A stretch of DNA of 64,000 nt from NCBI GenBank assembly GCA_018105865.1, contig CM030869.1, forward strand, positions 3,703,525 through 3,767,524. Reading direction: 5' to 3'. Origin of the DNA: Metaphire vulgaris. Taxonomy: Eukaryota; Annelida; Clitellata; Crassiclitellata; Megascolecidae. The notes under the pieces were generated by a model. That model was not told where the DNA came from. It did not search any database and was given only the letters and a program-made list of their open reading frames with translations. Below, in pieces: positions 11,515 to 22,565 of the stretch. Within the stretch, counting starts at the first letter, position 1. Every line of letters starts with the position of its first letter. The translations under genes and the position numbers were made by a program.

Positions 11515-11559
11515 CCATAGGGAACCGCCAAGCGGTTTCAGGGAGACCGCAAAGAGATT

Positions 11560-11660
11560 ACTTTTTCAAGATAGCTCACCAAGACAGAACATACTGATGG
11601 CTCTAAGAGTGCTGATTCCATTCGAATCTAAATTTGTTGACTAAGATTTGCAATTTTCTA

Positions 11661-11696
<36 letters not shown>

Positions 11697-12230
11697 TTAT
11701 ATAAAGAGTAACTCATTAAATTCATCATGAATGCAGATCTGCTATTCGGACTTCGGATCTGATGTTCGGACAGCTGAAGTCTTCGATCGTGTCCTGAGAG
11801 CCCTTTGCTTTCTTAGGCGCTGCCGCCTGCCTGTCTCTTTGTGACAGCTTTGATTGACAGAACGAGATTTGATTGATTGACAGAACAAGTAGCCACTGTG
11901 TTGATAACAGTTGATTTAAAAATCAAATTTTATGAAGTTCGCGAGTCATCGCAAAACTTTCTAAGGGATCAAGAAATTCTAAAAAAGTTCGAAAACCGCT
12001 TCCTTGGACTCTTCGCCAGTCGGTTATTTTATCCAGTTCGGTTGTTTATCCGCCTCGGATCTTGTGTTATCCTCTCGAACGCTCGTCTTTGTTGACTAAC
12101 TGTGCATCAATGTGTTTAATACTTGACTATTGTTCACCGATGGCAGCGCTAAGCTGCGACGATAGAACGCGGGTCTAGAGAAATCAATGGAAAACTACCC
12201 TAAATTGATGGCGTATGCCACCTACGTCGC
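11560..12230. other. Intergenic stretch, nothing recognised
   Basis: A small AAT/ATT microsatellite occurs at about 11665-11697. The rest shows no gene, TIR element or RNA. Confidence 0.5.
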
Positions 12231-12234
12231 TGCT

Positions 12235-12363
12235 TGCCTTACTTAGCATGATCTAAAGTGGCCTAGGAGGCATTACTGCCTGTGTGAAGGCCACTGGGGG
12301 CGCTAATGGGGGTTGAACCCGCTCCGTCAGCCTGCCGCTCCAGCGCGTAACTCACTCTACCAT
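12235..12363 (-). repeat. tRNA-derived SINE
   Basis: Read on the minus strand from 12363, it starts GGTAGAGTGAGTTACGCGC (A-box like). A B-box GGTTCAACCCC follows about 45 bp later, then an unrelated body (CTTCACACAGGCAGTAATGC). The body recurs near 14629, 49161 and 51590 without the head. It is not a functional tRNA because the acceptor and anticodon stems are not intact. Confidence 0.7.
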
Positions 12364-12659
12364 CTTCCGCCCCCGCCTACTACATGGAGATTAGCGCCGA
12401 ACCCTGCGAGTACGGGACTGATTTTTTTACTTTTTACTGTCCACTGGCGTTCTCCGCGGATGTATTTTAAGCACATGGAAATGTGCCGAAGAAAATAACG
12501 GCTTTCGTTCGACACTAGAAACAGCCTCGTCCAAATTGTTCTTTTACTAAGTCCTGCAACAGTCTTCGGCACTTATCAAGCATATCTGTATTAAGCCATG
12601 GTTGGTGATATACTGGTGTAAATGTCGTCTAATCTATATTTTGCATGTTTCGCTTTGAT

Positions 12660-13005
12660 CGAAATTAACTTTTCAATCAATCAATCAACCAATGAATCAA
12701 CCAATCAAGCAAGCAACCAAGCAATGGATGAATCAATCAATCAATCAACCAATCAGTTGCGGCTCTAGGATTTGGCAAGTGTGGGGGCCGTTGGGGTGGC
12801 AACTTCTAATTATGGGGCCAACCATTTGTTGTTTAATGTATATGTAGCATTAAGTATAGGGTCCCAACTGGGGGGGGGGGCACTGGGGAGCAGGCACTCA
12901 ATAGGGGCACGGGCCCCCCAGTGGAGCCGCCACTGCAACCAATCAAGCAAGCAACCAAGCGATCAATCAAGCAAACAGTTAAGCAAGCAATCAAGCAATC
13001 AATAC
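12660..13005. repeat. Degenerate CAAT/CAAG tetranucleotide repeat split by a MITE
   Basis: AATCAATCAACC and CAAGCAAGCAACC units run on both sides of the insertion at 12754-12935, showing the repeat existed before the insertion. Confidence 0.8.
12754..12935. mobile_element. MITE family A copy 1 (hAT-like)
   Basis: It begins CAGTTGCGGCTCTAGG and ends TGGAGCCGCCACTG. An 8-bp TSD CAACCAAT lies on both sides, although the flank is itself repetitive. The interior TATAGGGTCCCAAC block is shared with copies 2, 4, 5 and 6. Confidence 0.88.
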
Positions 13006-13282
13006 TTTAACTCTAATATGTTGCAGTGCAAAAACAATCGGCTGTCAACATATTCGTAGAATAAACCAGCACTTCAATGAAATTAGTAGGAATAACATAA
13101 CAACAAATAAATGAACTGACTCATATAAAAGCAACAATTAATACAACGTATTAATTAAGTTCATATTTATTTATTTAGTCAAATCATCAGTGAACTCGTT
13201 AAACCATGTTCACGTCGTTAAGTTTAGATTTTAACTCTTTATTACCAAGATAATTCAGATTGTGAAACGGTCCTCTCCGACT

Positions 13283-13390
13283 CAGCTGGCTTTGGGGTAT
13301 GCGCCTAAAATAAGTAGCTACAGTAGTCTTCAACAGCACTACTTTCGAAAGCGACCTATAAATTCAGGAGATTTTACTTACTTACTGGGC
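13283..13390 (+). repeat. LINE 3'-tail fragment ending (TTAC)n
   Basis: It shares AAGTAGCTACAGTAG, CGAAAGCGACCTATA and AGGAGATTTTACTTACTTAC with the tail that follows the RT C-terminus at 27.8-28.2 kb. It is 5' truncated. Confidence 0.7.
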
Positions 13391-13796
13391 TCTAATGCAA
13401 TTGACTAGAGTCGGAAAGTTCCGGACACTACGAAGATTATTCTCGTAGGAATGTCTTTGTCCTATTGCATGTGTGAGGATTCTGTCTTATATAGGTTGAT
13501 GCCTTCATTTTATCAGCGATTCCATCGTAACCATGCAGCGCAGCGGAAGCTGTGGACACCGATAAGAGCGTAAATACGATCACGATAGAACGCCTATCGG
13601 TCGCATGTATGAGAAATCTATGCGTCGTTTTCGCGACGCTGATCCGCTCGTGAAAATTCCGAGAACGAATTCAAGCGATTACTGTACATTCGGAAAGGGA
13701 AAAGGGGGAGATGATGGTATTGGAGGAAAGAGATGGAAATATCTGGCAATCTGATTTCAGGAAAGACGACGTCAAACGAAACGAAATAGATAAAAC

Positions 13797-14056
13797 CAGG
13801 GACGTCATTTGGGGAGGGCAAAGGGGGGGCCGTTGCTCCCCCTGATTTTTAGGGGAAAATTTTTTTCCCACCAATGTTTGTGCTATTTAGTTTTTGCATG
13901 TAAATTGGCTGGCTAAATAGGCAGAAAGACTGAAAAGCAAAAAAGTCATCAGCCCGTAAAGTAGCTGACAAGCAAAAGAAAGGTTGCCAACTTTTTTGCA
14001 AACTTGACCGGTCGAAAGTGCCTTGCCCCCTGAAAAACAGTGAAATGACGTCTCTG
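13797..14056. mobile_element. hAT-like MITE with CAGGGACGTCATTT ends
   Basis: The ends are CAGGGACGTCATTT and AAATGACGTCTCTG. The flanks GATAAAAC and GCTAAAAC match at 7 of 8. It carries two GACAAGC-type motifs near 13934 and 13967. Confidence 0.85.
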
Positions 14057-14079
14057 GCTAAAACCTAAACATAATAATA

Positions 14080-14284
<205 letters not shown>

Positions 14285-14291
14285 GGCCTAT

Positions 14292-14331
14292 TAATAATTT
14301 AGAGTTTGACGCTCTGAGCGTCAAACTCTAA

Positions 14332-14337
<6 letters not shown>
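14292..14337. repeat. Inverted pair of SINE 3' ends (palindrome)
   Basis: AATTTAGAGTTTGACGCTC is followed immediately by its inverted partner GAGCGTCAAACTCTAAATT. A single copy, CTCTGAGCGTCAAACTC, recurs at about 14796. It lies between the (CTA)n and (ATT)n tracts. Confidence 0.85.
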
Positions 14338-14363
<26 letters not shown>

Positions 14364-14391
14364 GAGCGTATTATTATTATTATTATTATTA

Positions 14392-14428
<37 letters not shown>
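14332..14428. repeat. (ATT)n microsatellite
   Basis: ATT triplets are interrupted by ACGAGCG near 14362. Confidence 0.95.
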
Positions 14429-14429
<1 letters not shown>

Positions 14430-14431
<2 letters not shown>

Positions 14432-14610
14432 GTGGCATAGCCAGGATTTCCGGAAGGGGGTTTGGTTTCGACTTTTGACCGTAACCAACTTTCGAAAAAT
14501 CTTGACAAGCAAAAAAGGTCATCCTATGTATCTATCCTATGTTTTTCCTTCTAAAGCTTTTCCTTTCAGTTGCCGACAAGCAGAAAAAAGGTCATCACGC
14601 CTATCACGCT
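14430..14610. mobile_element. MITE family F fragment (left part)
   Basis: It begins CAGTGGCATAGCCAGGATTT as in the complete copies at 24396 and 59122, and has GACAAGC motifs at about 14504 and 14576. No right end was found. SINE-related sequence follows. Confidence 0.75.
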
Positions 14611-14624
14611 TAAAATGTTTTGGC

Positions 14625-14825
14625 TTTCACACAGGCAGTAATGCCTCCTAAGATACTCTAAATCACGCTGTGGTATGGAATGTTTTATGGATTTTATGTT
14701 TAAATTGTTGCGGCAATCGATTGATTTTAGAATTCTCACCCTTCAACAAACCAGACATTCCAACCACGTCTCTATACCATTTGTCACTTGACCGCTCTGA
14801 GCGTCAAACTCTAAATTAATTCGCA
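14625..14825. repeat. SINE body fragment
   Basis: GCTTTCACACAGGCAGTAAT and TGCCTCCTAAG match the body of the SINE at 12235. GAGCGTCAAACTCTAAATT near 14800 matches the palindrome arm at 14310. Confidence 0.6.
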
Positions 14826-14939
14826 CGGTTTATTCTAATTACGAAATCGACGCAAACCCCTTTTAAAACTCTACTTGGCTCGCTCTAATGCAGGACTGCT
14901 TGACGAAGCTTCGCATAATTATAACATATAAAAGCAAAG

Positions 14940-15291
14940 CCAACTTTAGCGGCACAGAAAGAAAACGTGCGGTGGTCACATTTGGTCACGTCAAATCGAG
15001 AAATCTTGGATAAGGCAAATTCAAGAAGGAAATTGTTAAACACCAAAATTTATAAAGAAAAGACAGCTAGAATTCTTCGGACATATAATGAGGTGGAAAG
15101 GCCTGAAAAATCTAGTCACTACCGATAAAGTGAAGGGAAAAAGAGCAAGAGTGAGACACAGATTGACGTTCATCGAAAACCTGCTAAGCGACACTGAAGA
15201 CAATATATCAGAAGTAAAATTGCTACAAGCGACATATGACAGGATGGAGTGGAAGTCCATGGTTGCCAACGTAGTAGTACAGGGCACCTGA
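14940..15291 (+). pseudogene. Non-LTR retrotransposon RT C-terminal fragment
   Basis: The final 67 codons (15088-15291) are open and read as the extreme C-terminus of a non-LTR element ORF2. They include MRWKGLKNLVT, a basic KGKRARVRHRLTF segment and a tryptophan-containing DRMEWKSMVANV end before the stop. Upstream, in another frame, FFGHIMR precedes it, so at least one frameshift is present. The catalytic RT core is missing. It is a different subfamily from the 8.9-kb, 47.3-kb and 61-kb fragments. Confidence 0.75.
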
Positions 15292-15299
15292 AGAAGAAG

Positions 15300-15911
15300 G
15301 TCACATTTGCTACTAATGAACCTCTATCATTACCACATCCCGTTACATCGCAATCGAGATTAATGGCATGTTCGAACGACGCTGCAGGGACAGTTATAGC
15401 TTATTATTCACTTACTTGTCGGTTATGGCTGGGGGACTTTACATGTACACTGTAGTCTGTCAAATGTTGCGCGTCCAGCCTAAGCAAGTGACAAGGTTGA
15501 TTGGTGGCAAACACGGGGAAAATCGGGTCATTTTAATAGCAGAATTTAAAAATTTCACATAAATCACGTTTTATGAAAAAACAAGCCCTAGTTATTTTAA
15601 CACCCTAAATCCTGAAAAAGGCTGACAAGCAAAAGTCATCATCATTTTTTTACACTTGTTAGGGGCCCGTGACTGCCCTTCTGCAGAGGGCCGGGAATTT
15701 CTCTCGGCGGGCCTAACCCTAGGCTCGCCCGCGGCCTTCCCACTATTTGAAAGGTTACCATAGGTAGGCTAAGGGGAAGCTATAAGTGCTGGACCCCCAT
15801 TTTGTCATCCAAGTGTCATCCAATGACGTTAAGGATAATATGTATCCGTTAGAACTGAGGAAGTTCCAAGAACCGGGAGGGATGCTCTAGTCACTACTTT
15901 ATTGGCCAGCA
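15300..15911. other. Intergenic stretch with a family J remnant
   Basis: Around 15655-15720 GGGCCGGGAATTTCTCTCGG resembles the family J end, and a GACAAGC motif lies at about 15623. No complete element or gene was found. Confidence 0.45.
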
Positions 15912-16149
15912 CGGAGGCCATGGGTTGGGTTAATGGTTAACCCATGTGTTGGGTTGGATTGGGTTAGGTCAGACTTTTCCATATTTATGGTGAGTTTGGT
16001 TGGGTCAGAAAATAAGTCATTTTAAAAAGAAAATACAATGTATTACGGTGGGTTGGGTTGGGTTGGGTCGGGTAACCCTATTGCCGGGTTGGGTTGGAGA
16101 TTTGATCGGTTTGGTTGGGTTCTAAACAGTGGACCCATGGCCATCTCTG
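15912..16149. mobile_element. MITE family G copy 4
   Basis: It starts CGGAGGCCATGGGTTGGG (left end decayed) and ends CATGGCCATCTCTG. The perfect 8-bp TSD GGCCAGCA is at 15904-15911 and 16150-16157. GGGTTGGGTTGGGTTGGG near 16050 is a textbook G-quadruplex pattern. Confidence 0.93.
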
Positions 16150-16790
16150 GGCCAGCATAGAAAATGAATTCAACATTTAGGTTGTTTAATCTGATTTAAA
16201 CAGCTTAAAGTCCAGTTATACAAACTGAAACGTCAATCTTTTAAAATAGCTGTTGCTTTCATAGACCTAAAAACGTTGAAAAAATAATAAAAAACTTAAA
16301 AAACGTAAAAACTGGGGAAAATAAAAAACGTAAAATACGTTTATTACATCTATGGTTGCTTCTTGTTCTCAAATACATCTCTGGTCAATTATTTAAAGTT
16401 ATTCTGTCTTACGAAGTCTGAATGCTCTTATGATGTTACTCTAACGATCGTGAGTTTAGAACTGTTTCTGTCGAAGGGATTTTCCAGGACTCGGACGTCG
16501 ACTGCTTGTTGCTTCCTTTATCCAGGTTCTCGCTCATCCGTAATCGCAAAATCTGATTGGGTTTCGTGATGAATGGCTGGGAAGAAAATATTTCTCTCTT
16601 CTCCGCGCCGTTGTAATAAAAGTCAAAGCCGTTTTCTTTTCTGCGACTCGCCTCAGCGATATCCCCCCTCCCCAAAATGAACTCTCTCGCTCGCTCGATT
16701 CGATCCATTCTAGAAGGCGCTGGAGGCAGAAGAACTCCCTCTCAAATGACCGATTAGCTCTGGCAGAGTGAACGCCATTTATTCCCGCCT
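16150..16790. other. Intergenic stretch, no gene recognised
   Basis: It is AT-rich to 16360, then more balanced. Open frames on both strands have no recognised similarity. Confidence 0.45.
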
Positions 16791-16793
16791 GGA

Positions 16794-16890
16794 GGCAGAA
16801 CAGAACAGAACAGAGCAGAATAGAGCAGAACGGAACGGAACAGAACAGAATAGAGCAGAACGGAACAGAACAGAACAGAATCGAGACGGA
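16794..16890. repeat. (GAACA)n-type pentanucleotide repeat
   Basis: It holds GAACA, GAGCA and GAATA pentamers, followed by a short GA tract. Long open frames across it arise because a pentamer array without stop codons stays open. Confidence 0.9.
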
Positions 16891-16899
16891 CTTTCGAGC

Positions 16900-17260
16900 A
16901 GAGAGAGAGAGAGAGAGCGCCGTCGATCGAAGGAAGGAAGAAAGGCAACTCGCTTCTTCCTGTGTCCGACCACAGTCCCCATTCCTCCTCCTCCTCCTCC
17001 TACTCTGAGGAGGAGGAGGAGCGCGCGGAGAAGTGGCTGGTGGCTGCGCGGTCGGCCGCATGCAACAAATAAATCCGCGGAGAAGATTGAAGGCCGATTG
17101 CCTCGCATCGATACCCGCCGCTGCCGCCGACCGGTCGGTCGGCCGGACGTCGAGATTTGGCGCGCGGGGATCGGTTATCGGTGGTCGGTGTGTGTGGTCG
17201 GATTTGTTGCGGCTTGTAGGAGGAAATTACCTCGAAAAGACCAACAGGTTTTTTTTCTGA
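16900..17260. other. CpG-rich block, possible promoter or 5' exon
   Basis: It is rich in CG dinucleotides (GCGCGCGGAGAAG, CGGTCGGTCGGCCGG) against an AT-rich background. A 187-codon open frame on + spans the pentamer repeat and this block but shows no domain. A CpG-rich promoter is one reading, with no further support. Confidence 0.3.
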
Positions 17261-17546
17261 TACACAGGGAAACCGTTTGTCACGAAATTCCGAGAACGAT
17301 CGATCTATTCACTTCGGGCGTGAATGAATGAGCGAATGAACGCGTGAATGAACGAGTGAATCAATGAAGAGAATGAGAATTGAGGGGGTGTTGGGGGCCG
17401 TTAGGGCGGTGTAACAATATCTCTGCTTATGCCTATAGCTGGTGTTTGGATAGGCCTATACGAATTTCGATGGTCTTATTAATCAAATCGAAGAATTTTT
17501 GTAGCGCCAGTACATAGGGCCTAATGCACAATAGGTCAGTCGACGG

Positions 17547-17738
17547 CAGTGTTTAATCTAGGCCGTTTCCGGGGGGAAATTGCCCTTTCCCCCAGGAAAT
17601 TTCAAATTCCCCCAGAAATTTTGGAATACTACATAGACTAACAGCGGCCCCCAGCAAAATTCCCCCCGGCTTTGTCAGTTCCCCCTGGCTTTTTTAGTTC
17701 CCCCCCCCCCGGAGTCCAGGAGTCTATATTAAACACTG
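17547..17738. mobile_element. MITE family C copy 2
   Basis: The ends are CAGTGTTTAATCTAGGCC and AGTCTATATTAAACACTG. The perfect 8-bp TSD GTCGACGG is at 17539-17546 and 17739-17746. The interior has C-runs with CCCCGGCTTTGTCAG. Confidence 0.95.
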
Positions 17739-17746
17739 GTCGACGG

Positions 17747-18286
17747 TCGCTTTAAATATTGAAGAATCGAGGGTCGACAATTGCTTAGACACTTTGGAAA
17801 TTCCAACAACATTAAGCGAGGTCGACACATTTGTCTACAGTGACTTCCCTATCCTGTGAGATCGGTCAATTGAGATGGATGGCCGCCTTCTGCAGTGCGT
17901 TACAATTCATCCGATCTGGAGAGGAAGACAAATAATTAGAAAATCTGACCTTTCCTACTCAATTCTATCCGTCTTACTATCGGCAAAAATCTCCATTTTT
18001 GCAAGGAAATTGATACGAAATGAGTCACGCAATCTACATTTCCGACTAGATCACTCATCATTCTATTCTCTTGTGATTATTGTCTAACACAAATGGATTG
18101 AAACTCTCAGCGTCTTTCGAGATATCTTCCCTCAAACGACCAACGGAAGAAAGGAAGAAAAAGAAACATGGTTTCCTTAAATTTACCAAATATAGAATGT
18201 GAAACTTCGTCTCAGTTCGAAGGACTCTGACGAAACTCTCTTTATTGAGAAGTCGTCTAGATAAGTCTTTACCTTGTGTGTAAAGC
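17747..18286. other. Intergenic stretch, nothing recognised
   Basis: No gene, TIR element or repeat boundary was found. Confidence 0.5.
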
Positions 18287-18400
18287 AGTGGCGCGGTGGA
18301 GTAGGGGTAAGATTCTGGACACGCAACCGAATGGTAGCGGGTTCGAATCTGACCCTAGATTGCCTCGTACTTAAGATTCTTCACTCTGCGAATGACTTAA
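18287..18400 (+). repeat. tRNA-derived SINE head
   Basis: The A-box-like GTGGCGCGGTGGAGTAGGGG (18289 onward) and B-box GGTTCGAATCT (about 18341) are correctly spaced for an internal pol III promoter. An unrelated body follows that runs into a microsatellite. The tRNA stems are not intact, so this is a SINE and not a tRNA gene. Confidence 0.72.
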
Positions 18401-18420
18401 CGTACCTTTACAATCATTGA

Positions 18421-18462
18421 ATACTACTACTGCTGCTGCTACTGCTACTGCTGCTGCTGCTG

Positions 18463-18506
<44 letters not shown>

Positions 18507-18507
18507 G

Positions 18508-18558
<51 letters not shown>

Positions 18559-18590
18559 ATAATAATAATAATAATAACACCAGAGATTTT
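18421..18590. repeat. (TAC)n then (AAT)n compound microsatellite
   Basis: TAC and TGC triplets pass into AAT triplets at about 18558. It is followed by ACGCAGTCGCCTTTCACGG, which recurs after the same array at 51466. Confidence 0.95.
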
Positions 18591-18775
18591 AACGCAGTCG
18601 CCTTTCACGGAACTTTCACAACATAATAAATGAATAATACGAGAAATACGAATAATAATAACTGGATTTGAGGTGATTTAGTAGGATTTATAATAACAAT
18701 AATAATAATAATACAGTAGGCCTAATTGTGTGACCTGTTATCACTAATCGTCCTCGGGGAGTGGGGGAGGGCTAT

Positions 18776-18910
18776 CCAGTGGCGTAGCGAGGTGTTCGGC
18801 GCCTGGAGGCAAAGCGTAGCCTACTAATAGCTCCCTCAACTTCCAAAAAATACTGAAAGCCTAAAATGGTCCTCACCCATTCACTTACAGTGTACTTTAG
18901 CTACGTGGAG
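18776..18910. mobile_element. MITE fragment with CAGTGGCGTAGC end
   Basis: It begins CAGTGGCGTAGCGAGGTG and continues GGCGCCTGGAGGCAAAG, similar to the interior of the 43257 element. The right end was not found. Confidence 0.5.
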
Positions 18911-19585
18911 TCGTGGACCACCCGGTTTAAAAAATAGGTGACCTTTTATGCTTTTTGGAACTTGAGGTACACTGTAAATAATAATTCTCCACATCCAACC
19001 GTATGCATGTGTGTGCATATGAATGTATATACTTTGCATCTACGTGTATATGTGTGTTCGTATAGACCTCTATTCGCCTCTATTCTACCCAACAAAACCC
19101 CTAGACAGTACGCAGTCTGTTCACAGCCTCTGATCTAATGTATACCGAGAGACGTCGCAACAACTAAACAGAGCAAAATTAAATTGTCCGACGGATCCTA
19201 CCTATACAGGAGGAACGGCCGACGAATATATTCGTCAGCAAAGAATTCCGAATCCTTGAAAAAGTCTCCCATAATGCAATGCAAATATACAAATGGTAGC
19301 GATTCGAGTGAGCTTTCGTTCGAAGGGCGGCATTCGACCAAAGAAACCGGGTCCCGACGTTTTCGATTTGCGACGCGGCCGACAAAAACGTGATTTCTAA
19401 GGATTGTCCGCAAATTGTCCGACATTTCGAGATCTCCCCCGTTCGGTCGTCCTGTGCAGACGCTCGGTCGGAAATTGAGGTTGGATCGGTCAATCTTCGG
19501 TCTTCATGTCGACGGGACAACGGCAGGATTATGTCATGTGAAGCCCCCCCCCCCAGACAGACTGTTGGTATTGTTACTGCATTCA
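18910..19585. other. Intergenic stretch, no gene recognised
   Basis: From 19150 to 19510 the base composition is CpG-rich and open frames occur on both strands, the longest 176 codons on the minus strand at 19179-19709. None shows a domain or a bias that would single it out. Confidence 0.4.
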
Positions 19586-19895
19586 CTGTGGCCGTTCCAC
19601 TTGGGGGATGACTGTGGGATGCATCCTCCACCTGACTTTTTTTGCTTTTGAACCCTATTTTTGGGTAAAAGTCTAGTAAAACTACGGGGAAAAACTGCGG
19701 ATGACCCATTTTTGCTTCTCAGCCTATTTTTCGGTAAAAGTGTAGTAAAATCGTAAAATTGGGGTGGGTGGGTGGAAATTCCCCTTTTAGCATTTTCGGC
19801 AAAGTTTATTGATTTTTCCTTCTCTTCTCATCCCCCACCAACTTTCTATGAATTCATTTCATCTGCCCCCACCAAGAAATCCTGGAACCGCCACT
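19586..19895. mobile_element. MITE family N copy 1
   Basis: It starts CTGTGGCCGTTCCACTTGG and ends CCTGGAACCGCCACTG. The flanks TGCATTCA and TGAATTCG agree at 6 of 8. The interior repeats a TTTTGCTT motif twice. It is related to the piece at 28444. Confidence 0.65.
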
Positions 19896-20393
19896 GTGAA
19901 TTCGGTCGACGCTCTTACATAGCGTGAAATCTCTGTCTTCGACGCAGACCCTAGGAATTCAGGAAAGTCGAAATATACGTAAATAGATGATCTTTTCAGT
20001 TTGATTTCACGACGAAAATGTTTCTGAAATCTTTGAAAATTTCGAAATGTAAAGTGCAGACGTCGCTATAAAAATCTAATCTTGGTTGAAAGGTTTTACA
20101 ATCAAAGTTACACATATATCATGACATATGAACACTAAATTAATTATAAATATCATTGCGGTAAGCTTTGTCCTCGTATTAAATGACCGGCATAAGGAAA
20201 TTCAGAGTAAGAAAATGTAATTAGGCCACAATCGTTCAACACTGACAGATGGAATGAAGTGGACGAGGAGATTGTAAATGCTACGAGTGTGAATGATTTC
20301 AAAATAAACCTCAGTACTATAGAGGATACTAGATTTGGATGAGTGCAACAGTGGTTCTCATACAGAACATACCCTACTGAACCACTCTAAACC

Positions 20394-20395
<2 letters not shown>
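19896..20395. other. Intergenic stretch, nothing recognised
   Basis: It is AT-rich. CAGTGGTTCTCATACAG near 20350 resembles a hAT left end, but no partner was found. Confidence 0.45.
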
Positions 20396-20464
<69 letters not shown>

Positions 20465-20690
20465 TTTGTTGGTTTGATATTTCTGATGGGTTGCTGCTGC
20501 TCAGTTAAGTTTGATTCAAGTCAATTTTCTATTTTAGTTTATTCTGTTCTGTTCTACTCTGTTCCACTCTGTTCTATTTTGTATTATTCTGTTCTGTTAC
20601 ATTCTATCAGATTCCACTCTATTCTATTCTGATCTGTTATGCTCTATTCATTCTCTTCTGTTTAATTCTATTCTATAAACTTTGAGGTTG
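20396..20690. repeat. (ATT)n microsatellite followed by a degenerate TTCTG pentamer array
   Basis: It is ATT triplets to 20463, then TTCTGTTCTG-type pentamers from about 20540 to 20680. Confidence 0.85.
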
Positions 20691-20879
20691 GTCAATTTTA
20701 CCGGATACAAATCCCTTAGGCCAACCCTTTTTCTCAACGACTGATTTCTGTACTCTTTATGTCTGCGAATTATAGTGTTGACTATATAAACATTTCTAAT
20801 ATTTTTCTATAAGACCTATATCTATTTTATATTTTCATTAGAAGATAGAAGGTGATTTATTTTATTTTATTTACGTGTT

Positions 20880-21330
20880 TTAATCGGGCGTTTTATACCG
20901 GAATCGCTGCCACCTAGCGAAAGTCTTCAAAAGCTCTCAGAATTGAGTCGAAATTAAAGATCTAATCAATTAAAATTTATTATTACGAATGAAAAATCAC
21001 AGTTTTCACGCGCAAAATTCGAAAGGACAAAATATTTAGCATTTGCAGTTATTTTAAAGTTGTTTTCCCCCAAAATCGACACCTTTTAAACACCTTTCGA
21101 CACAAGATAAAGAAAACGTCATAAAATTTTCAATGATAAGTCATAATCAACGTATATAGAATTAATGTTGTCATTGTCTAGATCTTTTTGTATGCAAAAT
21201 GCTTTGGACGAGGAGCTTTAGCCCTAAGCCTTAGTTTGTAAAGTTTAAAATACTTAATTGCAACTTTTATCTTCTTCAGTGCTTAATAATAAACTGAAAG
21301 GAAAATCTACGTATAAACTATAAATCCTGA
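20880..21330 (+). repeat. Dispersed repeat R copy 1
   Basis: It shares an ordered set of blocks with four other places: TTTATACNGGAA near the start, GATCTAGTCAATNAAAATT, AAATCGACACCTTTTAAAC, TAGATCTTTTTGTATGC and CAAAATGCTTTGGACGAGG. No TIR or coding sequence was recognised. Confidence 0.75.
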
Positions 21331-21669
21331 AGATGAATTAAAGAGGAATTTTTGCATGCTATAAGAAAAAAGACAGCTAAGTTTTTTACTTTATTCTGAG
21401 TAGGAGCAGAGCAGAAAATCTGATAACCACTGGAATAATCAAAGATACCAGAGCAAAACGATGACAAAATGACGACAGTATATAAGACGTAGGCCTATAG
21501 CATGCATGCATGATAATGGTCGCGCAGAAGTGAAATTTCACTTGTCCTAAAAATTCAGCCTCTAAAACCACCAATAACATAAAATTCAGCCTCTAAAACC
21601 ACCGATAGATGACATAAGAACGAGCAGGGTATCATCATACAGTATTATCATGGTTCCCAAAGGTTCAAA

Positions 21670-22370
21670 TGGGAGCATGTATCATCATCATCAGCATCGC
21701 CCGTTGGTGCATAATGCCATCTCCACCAGTGTTTATTCTAGCCACCTTGACATTGGGGGAGGGAGTTTGAAATGTTTGGGGGAGAGAAGGTTTGTCTGCC
21801 CAAAAACCTTGACGAGCAAAAAATGGTCATCACATCCTTCCTTTACTTTCAAATACTCTTTTATATGGTCATATCCTTCTCTTTTTTCCGTTCTCCAAAA
21901 TAAAAACCCTTCTGTCGTCACACTTTTGGGAGGGGAAAATTTCCATCCCCAATGCAACATATAGAAATCTTTTTTTTTGGGGGGGATTGTCAAACTTTGG
22001 GGGGATTTCCCCCCAAAAAGGGCCTAGAATAAACACTGCATCTCCACAGTTTTCTGCCATTCTTTCCTGTCTGTTGCTCTGTGGCGAAGATCCTGTAAAC
22101 TGCTTCCACACCATTCTTCAATATCATCACACCATTCCTTGTGTGGTCTCCCTCTCTTATCGGCACCCTCCATTATTCCAAACATTAAAGCTTTGATCTT
22201 TCTGTCCTCTTTCATTCTGCATATGTGTCCAAAAAGATGGAGTTTCCTTTGTTTTATTCTTTCCAGCATGGTTTGTTTGGGCTGAATTCTCCCGTATAGT
22301 TCTTCATTTGTGATTTTTTCGACCTATCCGATTCTTAGTACCTTTCTATAACATTTTCTTTCAAAGGCAT
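21670..22370 (-). pseudogene. 5'-truncated non-LTR retrotransposon, RT C-terminal relic
   Basis: The reverse strand has an 81-codon open frame (22024-22269) that reads as the C-terminal tail of a non-LTR reverse transcriptase: LERIKQRKLHLFGHICRMK, then KRGRPHKEWCDDIEEWC and a final DRKEWQKTV. This histidine/cysteine-containing tail is characteristic of LINE ORF2 proteins. The 3' end is at about 21673 next to CATCATCATCATCAG. It is interrupted by MITE D copy 1 (21727-22038) and ends abruptly at CTTTCAAA near 22356, at the same place as the paralogue at 8.9-9.5 kb. Confidence 0.85.
21727..22038. mobile_element. MITE family D copy 1, nested in a LINE
   Basis: It starts CAGTGTTTATTCTAGCC and ends GGCCTAGAATAAACACTG. 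A 9-bp direct repeat CATCTCCAC flanks it (21718-21726 and 22039-22047). The LINE paralogue at about 8960 has the uninterrupted GCCATCTCCACAG, confirming the empty site. One GACGAGC motif lies at about 21809. Confidence 0.95.
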
Positions 22371-22489
22371 ATAATATACCCTACGGGCCTACGGTATGTA
22401 CAACGGAACGTAAGTTACGTCCCACTGTGCTCACCGAAAGGGGAAAGACCGTTAATGTTTCGAAACGCAGTCACGGAAACTAAAGCAAG

Positions 22490-22565
22490 AATAAGTCGCC
22501 TAAGAATAAGCAGCTACTGCCTTCGAAGCGCTATATGAATCCACGAGATTTTACTTACTTACAAG
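22490..22565 (+). repeat. LINE 3'-tail fragment ending (TTAC)n
   Basis: GTCGCCTAAGAATAAGCAGC, GAAGCGCTATATGAATCC and ACGAGATTTTACTTACTTAC match the tail family. Confidence 0.8.

Larger units (their letters stand above)
10440..11560. mobile_element. hAT relic, outer layer of a triple nest
   Basis: The left end CAGCGGTTATCAAACTGGGG followed by CCGCGGTCCC is typical of hAT elements. The sequence continues after the 10477-11514 insertion as AACCGCCAAGCGG. A right end could not be located, so the end coordinate is approximate. Confidence 0.6.

Noticed and set aside
16534..17331. 175- and 187-codon frames on opposite strands
   Set aside because: A pentamer repeat lacking stops joins flanking random frames. 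No domain or conserved motif was seen.
18287..18360. tRNA gene
   Set aside because: The A- and B-boxes are present, but I could not pair the acceptor, D and anticodon stems, and the copy runs into a retroposon body. Called a SINE.
19179..19709. 176-codon minus-strand gene
   Set aside because: No recognised family. The opposite strand is also open and the frame ends in repeat N. Nothing separates it from chance in CpG-rich DNA.
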